A DNA stretch of 64,000 nucleotides, taken from Moraxellaceae bacterium (GTDB taxonomy: Bacteria > Pseudomonadota > Gammaproteobacteria > Pseudomonadales > Moraxellaceae). The translations under genes were made by a program, and so were the position numbers. Each line of letters starts with the position of its first letter. Position 1 is the stretch's first letter. The notes under the pieces were generated by a model. It had not been told where the DNA came from and made no database searches. It saw only the letters and a program-made list of their open reading frames with translations. Location of the stretch: NCBI GenBank assembly GCA_004173455.1, contig SECL01000013.1:57216-121215 (forward strand), read 5' to 3'. This document shows, one piece after another, positions 52,927 through 62,413 of the stretch.

Positions 52927-53519
52927 TAGTGTTCTCCCTGATGATCCAGCAGTTCGGCGGCGGCCAGTACAATGCGCGCCGCCTCTCCTAGTGTCATGCG
53001 TTTGGCCATGGCATTTTTGCGCAATAGGGCATAGGCGGCATTTTCATCCAGTTGTTTTAAACGCATTAAAATGGCTTTGGCACGGTCTATATCCCGCCGA
53101 TCGGCCAAGCGAGTGCGGGTATCATCCAGATCCGCCAGCAGCTTTTGGTGCTCCTTAAACTGGGCAATCGCCACATCCAGAATGGGTTTTAGGCGCTGGG
53201 CATCAATGCCATCGACAATATAGGCAGTCACGCCGGCACGAACGGCATCACTGATGGTTTGCGGGTCGGATTGCTTGGTAAACAGCACAATAGGGCGCGG
53301 CGCACGTGCCGTCATGTGGGCACAGTTTTCCAGCATATCGCGTGCCGGATTATCCATGTCCACCAGCACAATATCGGCATCTAGCTGCTCGACCACATCA
53401 ACCAGATTGTCCTGTGCAGAAAGCTGTGCAACCACGGTATAGCTGGCCGCCGCCAAAGTTTCAGTCAAATAGGCGGCACGATGAATATCGTCATCAATCA
53501 GGATAATGCGTAACGACAT
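52926..53519 (-). CDS. nasT: ANTAR-domain antiterminator (NasT)
   Basis: A 197-residue response-regulator-like protein. I use the ATG at 53519 (MSLRIILIDDD), preceded by GGAGAA, not the upstream in-frame start at 53543. The receiver domain has DIVLVDMDNP and VLFTKQSDP; the ANTAR RNA-binding domain (about 140-195) contains DRRDIDRAKAILMRLKQLDENAAYALLRKNAMAKRMTL. It should bind the tandem hairpins upstream of narK and allow read-through when nitrate is present. Confidence 0.93.
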   Translation of the reverse strand: MSLRIILIDDDIHRAAYLTETLAAASYTVVAQLSAQDNLVDVVEQLDADIVLVDMDNPARDMLENCAHMTARAPRPIVLFTKQSDPQTISDAVRAGVTAYIVDGIDAQRLKPILDVAIAQFKEHQKLLADLDDTRTRLADRRDIDRAKAILMRLKQLDENAAYALLRKNAMAKRMTLGEAARIVLAAAELLDHQGEH

Positions 53520-53780
53520 GATTTCTCCAACTGGCTGCACCAAAGTGGTGGCTAGCGCTTACAAATGCACGATTCAGCGCCATTGGTGAATCAAACAGGG
53601 TCAAATTCATCATTTATTTTAAGGCAGCATTGCCTGCAATAGAATTTCGGTTTATTTCGTCCGCTAAAACAGCAACAACTCCGCCACCTAATTATCAGCA
53701 GCAGAATTGGTTTGTATTCTTGATCGTTTAAGAAGCAATAACTATGCCGTTCAAGACAACAGCATGGGATTTAGACGTAA

Positions 53781-54575
53781 TTAATCCGCATCTACCACGA
53801 GGGTTTTTGCCAAACGATCGTGCAGGGTGCGACGACGCTCAGAAAAGATAAAGGCAAAATCTATAATGATAAAAAACAAAGCAAAATAATTAATCATGAT
53901 AAAGACAATGGAACGAAGCAAAAAGCTGCGGGTTAGTGGGGGAATCTGGCTATTTTGATCGTCCACAATTTTAATTTTTAATGCTTTTTTGCCAATCGAC
54001 TGGCCACTTTTATACAGAAAAAAAGCCTGCATCGCAAAATACAGCAGTATATAAATACCAACAGCCCAATACACGGCTGTAGGCAAAGTACCCAACAGGT
54101 TTAGTAGTTGTTCCTGTTGCTGCGTGGTTGGTAGCACCGACTGCCCCGAAATAGCCTGATACTGCTTGATAAAATCCGGATTAATAAACTGGCCGAAAAT
54201 AAATGAGCTGGGCAGCCACAACAGCAAAATATCAATGATCTTGGCCAATACACGTTTATTCACTGAGGCCAAATTAAAAGCCATTGAACTAGGTGCTTGC
54301 TTACTGTGATTGATCCATGCGTTTTTGTTTTGCTGGCCTGACGATGAAGTAGCAGCCGTGGTTTGACTTGGAGCAGGCTGATTTGAAAAAGGCGAACCAC
54401 TAGGCTGATACACCATTTGGCCATGTGTTAAGTTGCCCAAGGGTTTCCATTCACTCATGCCCTCATGCCAAGCCAAATCAGTCAACAGCACTTGTCCACT
54501 GGCGAGCATCTGATTGACCTGTTCCAGACTATACGGCCCAGCTTGTTCATTGTTACGTGCCAGATAAATTTGCAT
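53781..54575 (-). CDS. GYF-domain / RDD membrane protein
   Basis: A 264-residue protein. Residues 1-50 are a GYF_2-type domain (YLARNNEQAGPYSLEQVNQMLASGQVLLTDLAWHEGMSEWKPL). After a Gln/Ser-rich linker comes an RDD domain with three spans (about 110-128, 160-183, 228-252) and the family residues in NKRVLAKIIDILLLWLPSSF and GQSIGKKALKIKIV. RDD proteins are thought to transport or scaffold; the role here is unknown. It stands alone between nasT and ppsA. Confidence 0.88.
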   Translation of the reverse strand: MQIYLARNNEQAGPYSLEQVNQMLASGQVLLTDLAWHEGMSEWKPLGNLTHGQMVYQPSGSPFSNQPAPSQTTAATSSSGQQNKNAWINHSKQAPSSMAFNLASVNKRVLAKIIDILLLWLPSSFIFGQFINPDFIKQYQAISGQSVLPTTQQQEQLLNLLGTLPTAVYWAVGIYILLYFAMQAFFLYKSGQSIGKKALKIKIVDDQNSQIPPLTRSFLLRSIVFIMINYFALFFIIIDFAFIFSERRRTLHDRLAKTLVVDAD

Positions 54576-54805
54576 GTGTTAAACCTTAAAACCAAAAAGT
54601 TGCTTTGCGGTATTTTAATTAAAAAGACCCATTTGCATGGGTCAATAAGACAAGAATTTTAGACTTACTCATGCCAGATTAAGCTGTATATAAGATTAGG
54701 AACTGCAATAGCTTAAGCTTGGAACTTAGTCAGTCGGGCATAGTATGATGAAGTGCTGCCACTAAGCCCTGCTGACTAGGCATGGACAAGGTAATTAGGC
54801 GCCCT

Positions 54806-57196
54806 TTATGCGCCTTTGCTGGCCTGATCTTCCGCGAGGAAGAACCAAGTTTCTAGCACAGAGTCCGGATTCAGGGAAACCGAATCAATGCCTTGTTCCA
54901 TCAGCCATAGCGCCAGGTCAGGATGATCGGACGGACCTTGACCACAAATACCAATGTATTTGCCCGCTTTATTACAGGCATCAATAGCCATGGACAGCAA
55001 GGTTTTTACGGCTTCATCACGCTCGTCAAACAGGTGCGATACAATACCGGAATCACGATCCAGACCCAAGGTTAACTGGGTTAAGTCATTGGAACCAATT
55101 GAGTAGCCATCAAAATGCTCAAGGAATTTGTCAGCCAGTAATGCATTGGTTGGCAATTCGCACATCATAATGACTTCAAGGCCATTTTCGCCACGGCGTA
55201 AGCCATTGGCGGCTAACAGCTCAATCACGCGCACTGCTTCATTAACGGTGCGCACAAATGGAATCATGATTTTGACGTTGGTCAAACCCATTTCATCACG
55301 AACTTTTTTTAGCGCACGACATTCTAGCTCGAAGCAGTCACGGAAGTTGTCAGACACATAGCGGCTAGCACCGCGGAAACCCAGCATTGGATTTTCTTCT
55401 TCCGGCTCATACAGCTTGCCGCCAATCAGATTGGCATATTCATTGGACTTAAAGTCCGACATACGCACAATCACCGGCTTGTCTGCAAAGGCTGCGGCCA
55501 GTGTCGAAATGCCTTCCACCAGTTTTTCAACATAAAAATCAATCGGTGACGCATAACCAGCAGTACGCGCCATCACCGCAGCACGGGTTTCACGCGGCAG
55601 GCTTTCAATGTTCAACAATGCCTTAGGATGTACACCAATCATACGGTTGATGATGAACTCAAGACGTGCCAGACCAATGCCCTGATTGGGAATCTGGGCA
55701 AAATCAAAGGCACGATCCGGATTACCCACGTTCATCATGATTTTGAACGGCAGCGGCGGCATGGATTCAATAGAGTTACGCTGGATTTCAAAGTCCAGTG
55801 CGCCTTCATAAATATAGCCAGTATCACCCTCAGCACAGGAAACAGTCACAGCCTGATCTTCGGTCAGTACTTCGGTGGCATTACCACAGCCCACAATGGC
55901 TGGCACGCCCAGTTCACGCGCAATAATAGCCGCATGACAGGTACGTCCGCCACGGTTGGTCACAATCGCAGAAGCCCGCTTCATGACCGGTTCCCAGTCG
56001 GGGTCAGTCATGTCAGAAACTAATACATCGCCCGGTTGAACTTTATCCATTTCCTTGATTGAGGTCACAATGCGGACTTTACCAGAACCAATGCGCTGGC
56101 CAATGGAGCGACCTTCACAAATGACATTGCCTTTTTGCTTGAGCAAATAACGTTCCATGGTGCCAACATTTTGACGGCTTTTTACCGTTTCAGGACGCGC
56201 CTGAACAATATACAGCTTGCCGTCATCGCCATCTTTAGCCCATTCAATATCCATGGCACTGCCATAGTGTTTTTCAATAATCAGAGCTTGTTTGGCCAGT
56301 TCAGTCAGTTCATGGTCATTGAGTGCAAACTGATGACGTTCCGATTTTTCAACATCCACAATCACCGTGGATTTACCGGTTTCGCCGGTTTCGCCATAAA
56401 TCATTTTCTGGTGTTTGCTACCCAGATTGCGACGCACGATTGCCAGCTTGCCATTTTCCAGTAATGGCTTGGAGATATAAAACTCATCCGGGTTAACAGC
56501 ACCCTGTACCACCATTTCACCCAGACCATAAGAGGCAGTGATAAACACCACATCACGGAAACCTGACTCGGTGTCCAGCGTAAACATCACACCGGCCGCA
56601 CCTGTTTCGCTACGTACCATGCGCTGGATACCAGCCGACAATGCGACATTGGAATGGGCATAACCCTGATGCACGCGGTAAGCAATGGCACGGTCATTAA
56701 ACAGTGAAGCAAATACTTCCTTGACCGCAACCAACACGTTATCAATGCCGCGGATATTTAAGAAAGTTTCCTGTTGGCCGGCAAACGAGGCATCCGGCAA
56801 ATCTTCGGCAGTGGCAGAAGAACGCACTGCAACCGCAATATCCGGATTGTCACCCGCCAATGCTGCAAACGCTTCACGGATTTCACTTTCAAGTTCTGGC
56901 GTGAGGGGAGTGTCAATCACCCACTGACGGATTTTGGCACCCGTTTCTGTGAGCGCCTGAACGTCTTCAACATTAAGTGAATCAAGTTCGGCCTGAATTT
57001 TGGCATTGAGGCCGCTTTGTTCAAGGAAGTCACGATAGGCTTGTGCTGTTGTTGCAAAGCCACCCGGTACACTAACACCCGCATTGGACAAATGACTGAT
57101 CATTTCACCCAGCGACGCATTTTTGCCGCCTACGGTTTCTACGTCATGCTTGCCCAGTTTTTCTAAACCAATTACGCGCGCTTCCAAAATTGACAC
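54806..57196 (-). CDS. ppsA: Phosphoenolpyruvate synthase
   Basis: Makes PEP from pyruvate and ATP for gluconeogenesis. In 796 residues: N-terminal ATP-binding [12 protein letters not shown] and [23 protein letters not shown]; phosphohistidine [21 protein letters not shown] (about 415-435); C-terminal PEP domain with [36 protein letters not shown] and [11 protein letters not shown]. The GTG at 57196 has no usable ribosome binding site; a TTG at 57187 has GGAG 8 bases upstream and may be the real start. Divergent from ppsR. Confidence 0.97.
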   Translation of the reverse strand: MSILEARVIGLEKLGKHDVETVGGKNASLGEMISHLSNAGVSVPGGFATTAQAYRDFLEQSGLNAKIQAELDSLNVEDVQALTETGAKIRQWVIDTPLTPELESEIREAFAALAGDNPDIAVAVRSSATAEDLPDASFAGQQETFLNIRGIDNVLVAVKEVFASLFNDRAIAYRVHQGYAHSNVALSAGIQRMVRSETGAAGVMFTLDTESGFRDVVFITASYGLGEMVVQGAVNPDEFYISKPLLENGKLAIVRRNLGSKHQKMIYGETGETGKSTVIVDVEKSERHQFALNDHELTELAKQALIIEKHYGSAMDIEWAKDGDDGKLYIVQARPETVKSRQNVGTMERYLLKQKGNVICEGRSIGQRIGSGKVRIVTSIKEMDKVQPGDVLVSDMTDPDWEPVMKRASAIVTNRGGRTCHAAIIARELGVPAIVGCGNATEVLTEDQAVTVSCAEGDTGYIYEGALDFEIQRNSIESMPPLPFKIMMNVGNPDRAFDFAQIPNQGIGLARLEFIINRMIGVHPKALLNIESLPRETRAAVMARTAGYASPIDFYVEKLVEGISTLAAAFADKPVIVRMSDFKSNEYANLIGGKLYEPEEENPMLGFRGASRYVSDNFRDCFELECRALKKVRDEMGLTNVKIMIPFVRTVNEAVRVIELLAANGLRRGENGLEVIMMCELPTNALLADKFLEHFDGYSIGSNDLTQLTLGLDRDSGIVSHLFDERDEAVKTLLSMAIDACNKAGKYIGICGQGPSDHPDLALWLMEQGIDSVSLNPDSVLETWFFLAEDQASKGA

Positions 57197-57204
57197 TCCG
57201 TTTT

Positions 57205-57230
57205 AAAAACATTGCTGGATCGCAGCAATG
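57205..57230 (-). terminator. Terminator-like hairpin in the ppsA leader
   Basis: Read leftward, CATTGCTG and CAGCAATG form a perfect 8-base stem with a 5-base loop, directly followed by five T. It lies 9-34 bases upstream of the ppsA coding start. As the next gene upstream is divergent, it may act as an attenuator of ppsA. Confidence 0.45.
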
Positions 57231-57334
57231 ATACAAGAATGCACCGCCTACAGGATAGTGACAGGCGACAGCTATTAAATATCAGGTTACTATAAAGATA
57301 ATGTTCACTTTAGACAAATAGTAAAGAGGTTAAA

Positions 57335-58171
57335 ATGGTCGATAAAACAGCAGTGCGTCGCAGTGTATTTTTTGTTTCAGATGGTACAGCGATTACTGCC
57401 GAAACACTCGGCCATTCACTTTTGGCACAATTTACTACGGTTGAGTTTGATATCCATATTATTCCTTACGTTGATAGTGAAGAGCGTGCCTTGGATGTCG
57501 TGACCGAAATTAATCGCTGTGCGTTACGCGATGGTGCGCCGCCGCTGGTGTTTGATACGCTGGTGGATCCGCTGGTGAGGAATGTGATTGGTTCGGCCAA
57601 TGCGGTCAATCTGGATGTATTTGAAGGGCTGATTAGCAAAATGGCCAGTGAGCTTGGGGTGGAAGCTTCGCCACGGATTGGTAATGCGCACAGTAGTGTC
57701 GATTCTGAAAACTATAAATCGCGTATTGATGCAGTGCATTATGCGCTGGACAATGATGATGGTGCCAAAACCCGTCACTACGACATGGCAGACCTCATTC
57801 TGATTGGCGTATCACGTTCCGGCAAAACCCCAACCTCTATTTATTTGGCCATGCAGTTTGGTATCCGGGTTGCCAATTATCCCATTACCGAAGATGATCT
57901 TGACGACAATCGTCTGCCCAAGGTTCTTAAGGAACACAAGAAAAAACTGTTTGGCCTGATGATTGAACCCGAGCGACTGGTTGCGATCCGTACCGAACGC
58001 AAAGCCAATAGCCGTTATGCCAGCTTTCAACAGTGCCAAATGGAATTACGCGCCATTCAGGGCATTTATATTTCTGAAGGCATTCCTTTTCTTAATGTTT
58101 CAGAAATGTCGATTGAAGAAATTTCCACCCGTATCCTGCAAACCACTGGTTTAAAGCGCCGCATTAGCTAA
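57335..58171 (+). CDS. ppsR: PEP synthase regulatory protein (kinase/pyrophosphorylase)
   Basis: A 278-residue DUF299 protein that turns PpsA off by ADP-dependent phosphorylation and on again by phosphate-dependent dephosphorylation. The P-loop GVSRSGKTPTSIYLAMQFG (about 157-175) is the family hallmark; the start SVFFVSDGTAITAETLGHSLL and the block DSENYKSRIDAVHYALDNDDG are typical. It is divergent from its target, ppsA, 138 bases apart, as in many proteobacteria. Confidence 0.95.
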   Translation: MVDKTAVRRSVFFVSDGTAITAETLGHSLLAQFTTVEFDIHIIPYVDSEERALDVVTEINRCALRDGAPPLVFDTLVDPLVRNVIGSANAVNLDVFEGLISKMASELGVEASPRIGNAHSSVDSENYKSRIDAVHYALDNDDGAKTRHYDMADLILIGVSRSGKTPTSIYLAMQFGIRVANYPITEDDLDDNRLPKVLKEHKKKLFGLMIEPERLVAIRTERKANSRYASFQQCQMELRAIQGIYISEGIPFLNVSEMSIEEISTRILQTTGLKRRIS

Positions 58172-58363
58172 ATTGTAGCCTAGTTTTAGCTTATTGCTGC
58201 GCTGTTTCCATATTGCTTGCCTGTACGGTATTTTTTAGGCCAGCAGGCAGCTCAATAACGTTTTATTGCTTAGCCTTACAATTCAATAATTTAAAAATCT
58301 AATGCAACTGTCCCATAGTTTGGGCTGGTTGTATGTGCTGTGCAAATTAATTGAGGTTAGGTC

Positions 58364-60070
58364 ATGAGTAGTCGGCTGGGAAGAAGTATATTGGGGCAAA
58401 TTAGTAGCCTAATCGCAGGGTCAATGATCATGCGTGCAAGTGTCTGGGTGATTGCAATTGTCTACAGTATTGTCAGTCTGGCATCGTGGAGTTATAGCGA
58501 AAATGTGATGGGACTGTTTTTTTCAAGCAGCGTTCGCCACACCCTGACCCTGATTGCCGTCGTGCTAAGCCTGCTGGGTCTTTACGATGTGATCCAGAAA
58601 AAACACACCTTGCTACGCGCCTATCCAGTGGTAGGGCATTTGCGTTATCTATTTGAAATTTTTCGCCCTGAGTTTCGCCAGTATTTTTTTGAAGGCGAAA
58701 ATGACTATTTGCCGTTTTCCCGAGCACAGCGCAGTCTGGTGTACCAGCGTGCCAAGCAGCAAAGTTCTGAAAAACCTTTTGGTACTTTGCTGGATGTTTA
58801 CCAGCCTGATTACGAATTTATCAGCCATTCGGTCAAACCGGCCAAGCGTTCAGATCCCGATACCTTTCGCGTGATGATTGGTAATGAGCAATGTAAGCAA
58901 CCGTATTCTGCCTCAATTTTTAATATTTCTGCCATGAGTTTTGGCAGTCTTAGTGCCAATGCGATCCGTGCCTTAAACAAAGGTGCAAAGCTGGGTGGCT
59001 TTTCGCATGATACCGGTGAGGGCAGTATTAGTCCCTATCATCTGGAGTTTGGCGGTGATCTGGTGTGGGAGCTGGGCAGTGCGTATTTTGGCTGTCGGGA
59101 TGGTTTTGGCCAGTTTGATGCCGAAAAATTTGCACAACAGGCGGCATTACCTAGCGTTAAAATGATTGAAATAAAACTCAGTCAGGGCGCTAAACCGGGT
59201 CATGGCGGCATATTACCCAAAGAAAAAATCACCCCGCAAATTGCAGCCGTACGCGGTATTCCAATGACCGAAGACTGTATCTCTCCACCGGGACATTCTA
59301 CCTTTTCAACGCCGCTGGAGTTAATGGCCTTTATTCGTCAGCTGCGTGAGCTGTGTGGTGGTAAGCCTGTTGGATTCAAGCTGTGCGTTGGCCAGCCATG
59401 GGAATTTATGGCCATTGTTAAAGCCATGCTGGAAACCAATACCATTCCTGATTTTATTGTGGTGGATGGTGCAGAAGGCGGTACAGGCGCAGCACCAATG
59501 GAATTTGTCAACCATATTGGCGCGCCCATGCGCGAAGGCTTGCTGTTTGTGCATAACACATTGGTGGGTGCCAACCTGCGTGACAAAATCAAGCTGGGTG
59601 CTGCCGGAAAAGTAGTCAGCGCCTTTGATATTATCCGGGCATTTGCACTGGGAGCAGACTGGGTCAATGCAGGGCGTGGTTTTATGTTTGCGTTAGGCTG
59701 TATTCAGTCGTTGAGCTGCAATACCAACAAGTGCCCAACGGGTGTGGCAACCCAGAGCGAATCACGTCAAAAAACCCTATATGTGCCCGACAAAGCGGAA
59801 CGGGTTTATCATTTTCAGCATAATACTTTGCATGAGCTATCGGAAATGATTGCCGCCGCCGGATTATCACATCCTGAGGAAATTGAAGCGCATCATTTGG
59901 TTCGCCGCTTTTCAGAAACTGAAATTAGAACCTATGCGCAAATGCTTTATTATATGAAACCCGGAGAATTGCTCAGCGGCAATATCAGTAGTGATTTTTA
60001 TGCTGAAAGCTGGAAAGCGGCCAATTCTGCTTCTTTTGACCGTATTTGTTCACCGGTATCCACAGTGTAA
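58364..60070 (+). CDS. Stand-alone FMN-binding glutamate synthase-domain protein
   Basis: A 568-residue protein with two N-terminal membrane spans (about 19-42 and 50-71) and a glutamate synthase FMN/TIM-barrel domain: FNISAMSFGSLSANAIRALNKGAKLGGFSHDTGEGSISPYH-type block, KLSQGAKPGHGGILP, VDGAEGGTGAAP, and the iron-sulfur Cys set CNTNKCPTGVATQ. It lacks the glutaminase domain of GltB. Similar 'FMN-binding glutamate synthase family' proteins are widespread; their reaction is unproven. Monocistronic. Confidence 0.9.
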   Translation: MSSRLGRSILGQISSLIAGSMIMRASVWVIAIVYSIVSLASWSYSENVMGLFFSSSVRHTLTLIAVVLSLLGLYDVIQKKHTLLRAYPVVGHLRYLFEIFRPEFRQYFFEGENDYLPFSRAQRSLVYQRAKQQSSEKPFGTLLDVYQPDYEFISHSVKPAKRSDPDTFRVMIGNEQCKQPYSASIFNISAMSFGSLSANAIRALNKGAKLGGFSHDTGEGSISPYHLEFGGDLVWELGSAYFGCRDGFGQFDAEKFAQQAALPSVKMIEIKLSQGAKPGHGGILPKEKITPQIAAVRGIPMTEDCISPPGHSTFSTPLELMAFIRQLRELCGGKPVGFKLCVGQPWEFMAIVKAMLETNTIPDFIVVDGAEGGTGAAPMEFVNHIGAPMREGLLFVHNTLVGANLRDKIKLGAAGKVVSAFDIIRAFALGADWVNAGRGFMFALGCIQSLSCNTNKCPTGVATQSESRQKTLYVPDKAERVYHFQHNTLHELSEMIAAAGLSHPEEIEAHHLVRRFSETEIRTYAQMLYYMKPGELLSGNISSDFYAESWKAANSASFDRICSPVSTV

Positions 60071-60375
60071 TGACAATGCACTCACAAGATGGTAATTATA
60101 GAAAGTATATTAAATTGCTGATCCTATTCATGTAACTGTCTGTCATGATATAGTCTTTTAAGTAATATCAGGCCTTGGTTGATAACGAGGCCTGTAACTT
60201 TTAGTTGGGTTTATCATTTACTTAAAATTATTAATATGAATAAGTTATAAAAATGAGCTGATGGTTTTTAGAAGTTTTTTTGTATAAAAAAAATACATTG
60301 AATAAAGTTCCTATACATTTTGAATCTTAAAAAAAATTAGTATAACTATTCAAATAAATTGGGAATAGCGCCACC
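60071..60375. other. 305-base AT-rich intergenic region
   Basis: Between the glutamate-synthase-like gene and the esterase. It contains the hairpin listed at 60169-60194 and, nearer the esterase, runs of A and T that should hold its promoter; no clear -35/-10 pair stands out. The esterase has only a weak ribosome binding site (GGGAATAGCG). No gene seen. Confidence 0.5.
60169..60194 (+). terminator. Hairpin after the glutamate-synthase-like gene
   Basis: CAGGCCT and AGGCCTG (7 bases) with a 12-base loop, then TAACTTTTAG. It lies about 100 bases past the stop, so it is a moderately supported terminator. Confidence 0.5.
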
Positions 60376-61365
60376 ATGAAAACAGATTCACAAATGCAGG
60401 CTGTACTGGATCAACTGGCAAAATTTAATGCTCCACCCATCGAAAAATTAAGCCCCGAAAATGCGCGTAACAATCCCACACCCAAAAATGCAGTTGAAGA
60501 AATGGCCGCAGACAGTGCACTGATTCGTTCTAAAAATCTGTTAATGCCCAGCTTGCCTGAACCAGTCGCCAATATTAACCATATCCTGATTCCCACTGAG
60601 GCAGGTGAAGTATTGGCTCGCGTGTATGTTCCTGAAGGTGATGGGCCTTTTCCAGTTATTGTTTATTTTCATGGCGGTGGCTGGGTTATTGCTAATCTTG
60701 ATGTGTATGAACCATCCTGTCGCCGTCTGTGTAATGCGGCTGACAGCATTGTGGTATCAGTGGCGTATCGTCAGGCACCTGAGCACAAGTTTCCTGCTGC
60801 GGTTGATGATGCCTATACTGCGCTACAATGGGTATTGGAAAATGCAGCGGCATTAAATGGTGATCCGCTCAAGGTGGCGGTTGCGGGTGAAAGTGCAGGG
60901 GGTAATCTGGCGACTGTCGCTTGCCTGCGTGCCATGGATGAAGGCGGGCTTATGCCAGTGGCACAATTGCTGGTATATCCGGTGACCGATAGCCAGATGA
61001 ACTCTCCTTCCTATACCGAGCAAGCCGAAGCCAAACCGCTAAATGCCGCCATGATGCAGTGGTTTTGGGGGCATTATCTCAATCACATGAGTGACGGTGA
61101 ACATGCTTATGCTTCACCGTTGCGAGCGCCTGACTTGACAGGTTTACCGCCAGCCACTGTGATTACCGCTGAGCTTGATCCATTGCGTGATGAGGGTGAA
61201 ACTTATGCCCAACGTCTGGCAGATGCTGGCGTGCCAGTGAATACACGACGCTATGCAGGGGTCACCCATGAGTTTTTTGGATTGGCAGGTGCAGTAGGGA
61301 AAGCCAAGGATGCGGTGGATTTTGCTGTTAGCAATCTGCGCAAGGCCTTTGGCCAAGATGAATAA
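60376..61365 (+). CDS. HSL-type alpha/beta hydrolase (esterase/lipase)
   Basis: A 329-residue cytosolic esterase of the hormone-sensitive-lipase family. Oxyanion-hole motif YFHGGGWV (about 95-102), nucleophile GESAGGNLA (Ser near 173), acid Asp in TAELDPLRDEG (about 269) and His in GVTHEFFG (about 299). It hydrolyses short to medium esters; the substrate is not known. It is followed by two strong terminators, so it is a single-gene unit. Confidence 0.92.
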   Translation: MKTDSQMQAVLDQLAKFNAPPIEKLSPENARNNPTPKNAVEEMAADSALIRSKNLLMPSLPEPVANINHILIPTEAGEVLARVYVPEGDGPFPVIVYFHGGGWVIANLDVYEPSCRRLCNAADSIVVSVAYRQAPEHKFPAAVDDAYTALQWVLENAAALNGDPLKVAVAGESAGGNLATVACLRAMDEGGLMPVAQLLVYPVTDSQMNSPSYTEQAEAKPLNAAMMQWFWGHYLNHMSDGEHAYASPLRAPDLTGLPPATVITAELDPLRDEGETYAQRLADAGVPVNTRRYAGVTHEFFGLAGAVGKAKDAVDFAVSNLRKAFGQDE

Positions 61366-61388
61366 AAGATGATTTAAAAACAAATCAT

Positions 61389-61423
61389 GTAAAAAAGCTC
61401 AACATGCCTGTTGGCTTTTTTAC
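61389..61423 (+). terminator. Intrinsic terminator 1 after the esterase
   Basis: GTAAAAAAGC and GCTTTTTTAC enclose an inner CAACA/TGTTG stem with one bulged T. It lies 24 bases past the stop codon. Confidence 0.85.
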
Positions 61424-61430
61424 AAGGTCT

Positions 61431-61468
61431 AAAAAAGGATATGACATAGTCTGTCGTGTCCTTTTTTT
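61431..61468. terminator. Intrinsic terminator 2, probably bidirectional
   Basis: A 16-pair stem with two G-T pairs (AAAAAAGGATATGACA / TGTCGTGTCCTTTTTT), 5-base loop and T7. Symmetric A/T runs let it also stop the leftward gene at 61559. Confidence 0.85.
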
Positions 61469-61558
61469 CGTGCGGATTTTTTTAAAATAGCTTTTTAAAA
61501 TTCATTTTTAGCAATCTTGGCAATTCTAGCTTAGTAATTCTAGTGACAACAGAACAGG

Positions 61559-62290
61559 TCAAAGCGTGAATTGACGAAATTCCTTGATCTCTTTTGCTTT
61601 GGGCCACTGTTGCACTAAGCTGGCCGCATACTGCTGGGCACGGCTGGCAAAGTTTACATCAAACCAGCCGGAATATTTATCAATATCATCGATCCGCAAA
61701 ATATGTGTTCGGTCAATCACCAGCAGATAGTCTGTTTCCATAACAGGGGTTTCGAGCAGGCTACTGGCTTGCCTAAGCTGTATACGGCTGGAAATACGTT
61801 GTGCCAGTTTAACCAGTTGATGTGACGTTGCCTGCTGATCAGCAAGGTTATTGAGTAGTATCAGTACCTCACGTTTGGGTGAATACTTGATAAAATCCAG
61901 CAAACGCTGGCCAATTTGCGCCTCATCAAATAGCGTGTGCATGCTGGGTAATATCAACAACACTTCGCGCCGCGCTAACGTAAGCAATTTGATTATTGTA
62001 TTTTGCAGCACGTCCTTACCGGATATGGCAATGCGCTGATCTGGAAGTGGTTCAGTATCAGTGGGACGAGGTTGAATCGGCTGTTGCATCGTTAAATCGA
62101 TAGCAGTATGCGCTTCAATCTCAGCTTGCTTAATTACTATGGGCTGCGTATCGGGCAGTTCGATAGGCGCTACGCGCACTGCTACAGGAACGTACTCTAT
62201 TCCTTTGTCTCTGCTGTCGTCGTCTAAATCTATAGCTGGATCATCAGCATGGCTGATCGGATCAGGTGGCATAGAACGGGCGTCATCCAT
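61559..62290 (-). CDS. Uncharacterised protein next to roxA (DUF7931-like?)
   Basis: A 243-residue protein. I use the ATG at 62290 (MDDARSMPPDP), which has GGGAGAG 6 bases upstream; an in-frame start at 62341 has none. The first 90 residues are acidic and low-complexity; the rest is an alpha/beta domain with KLLTLARREVLLILPSMHTL, REVLILLNN and DYLLVIDRTHILRI, reminiscent of a degenerate phospholipase-D-like half domain with no HKD motif. It may match the DUF7931 family, from memory only. Function unknown. Co-directed with roxA. Confidence 0.65.
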   Translation of the reverse strand: MDDARSMPPDPISHADDPAIDLDDDSRDKGIEYVPVAVRVAPIELPDTQPIVIKQAEIEAHTAIDLTMQQPIQPRPTDTEPLPDQRIAISGKDVLQNTIIKLLTLARREVLLILPSMHTLFDEAQIGQRLLDFIKYSPKREVLILLNNLADQQATSHQLVKLAQRISSRIQLRQASSLLETPVMETDYLLVIDRTHILRIDDIDKYSGWFDVNFASRAQQYAASLVQQWPKAKEIKEFRQFTL

Positions 62291-62413
62291 TACAACTCTC
62301 CCACAGCGATTTAGCAGTTGGCACGTTGAAACTGTAACCACCTTTAAAATGTAGCCACACTAAAACTGTAGCAATAAACCAAATGATTTATTGCTTACAA
62401 TTGTACAAAAAGC

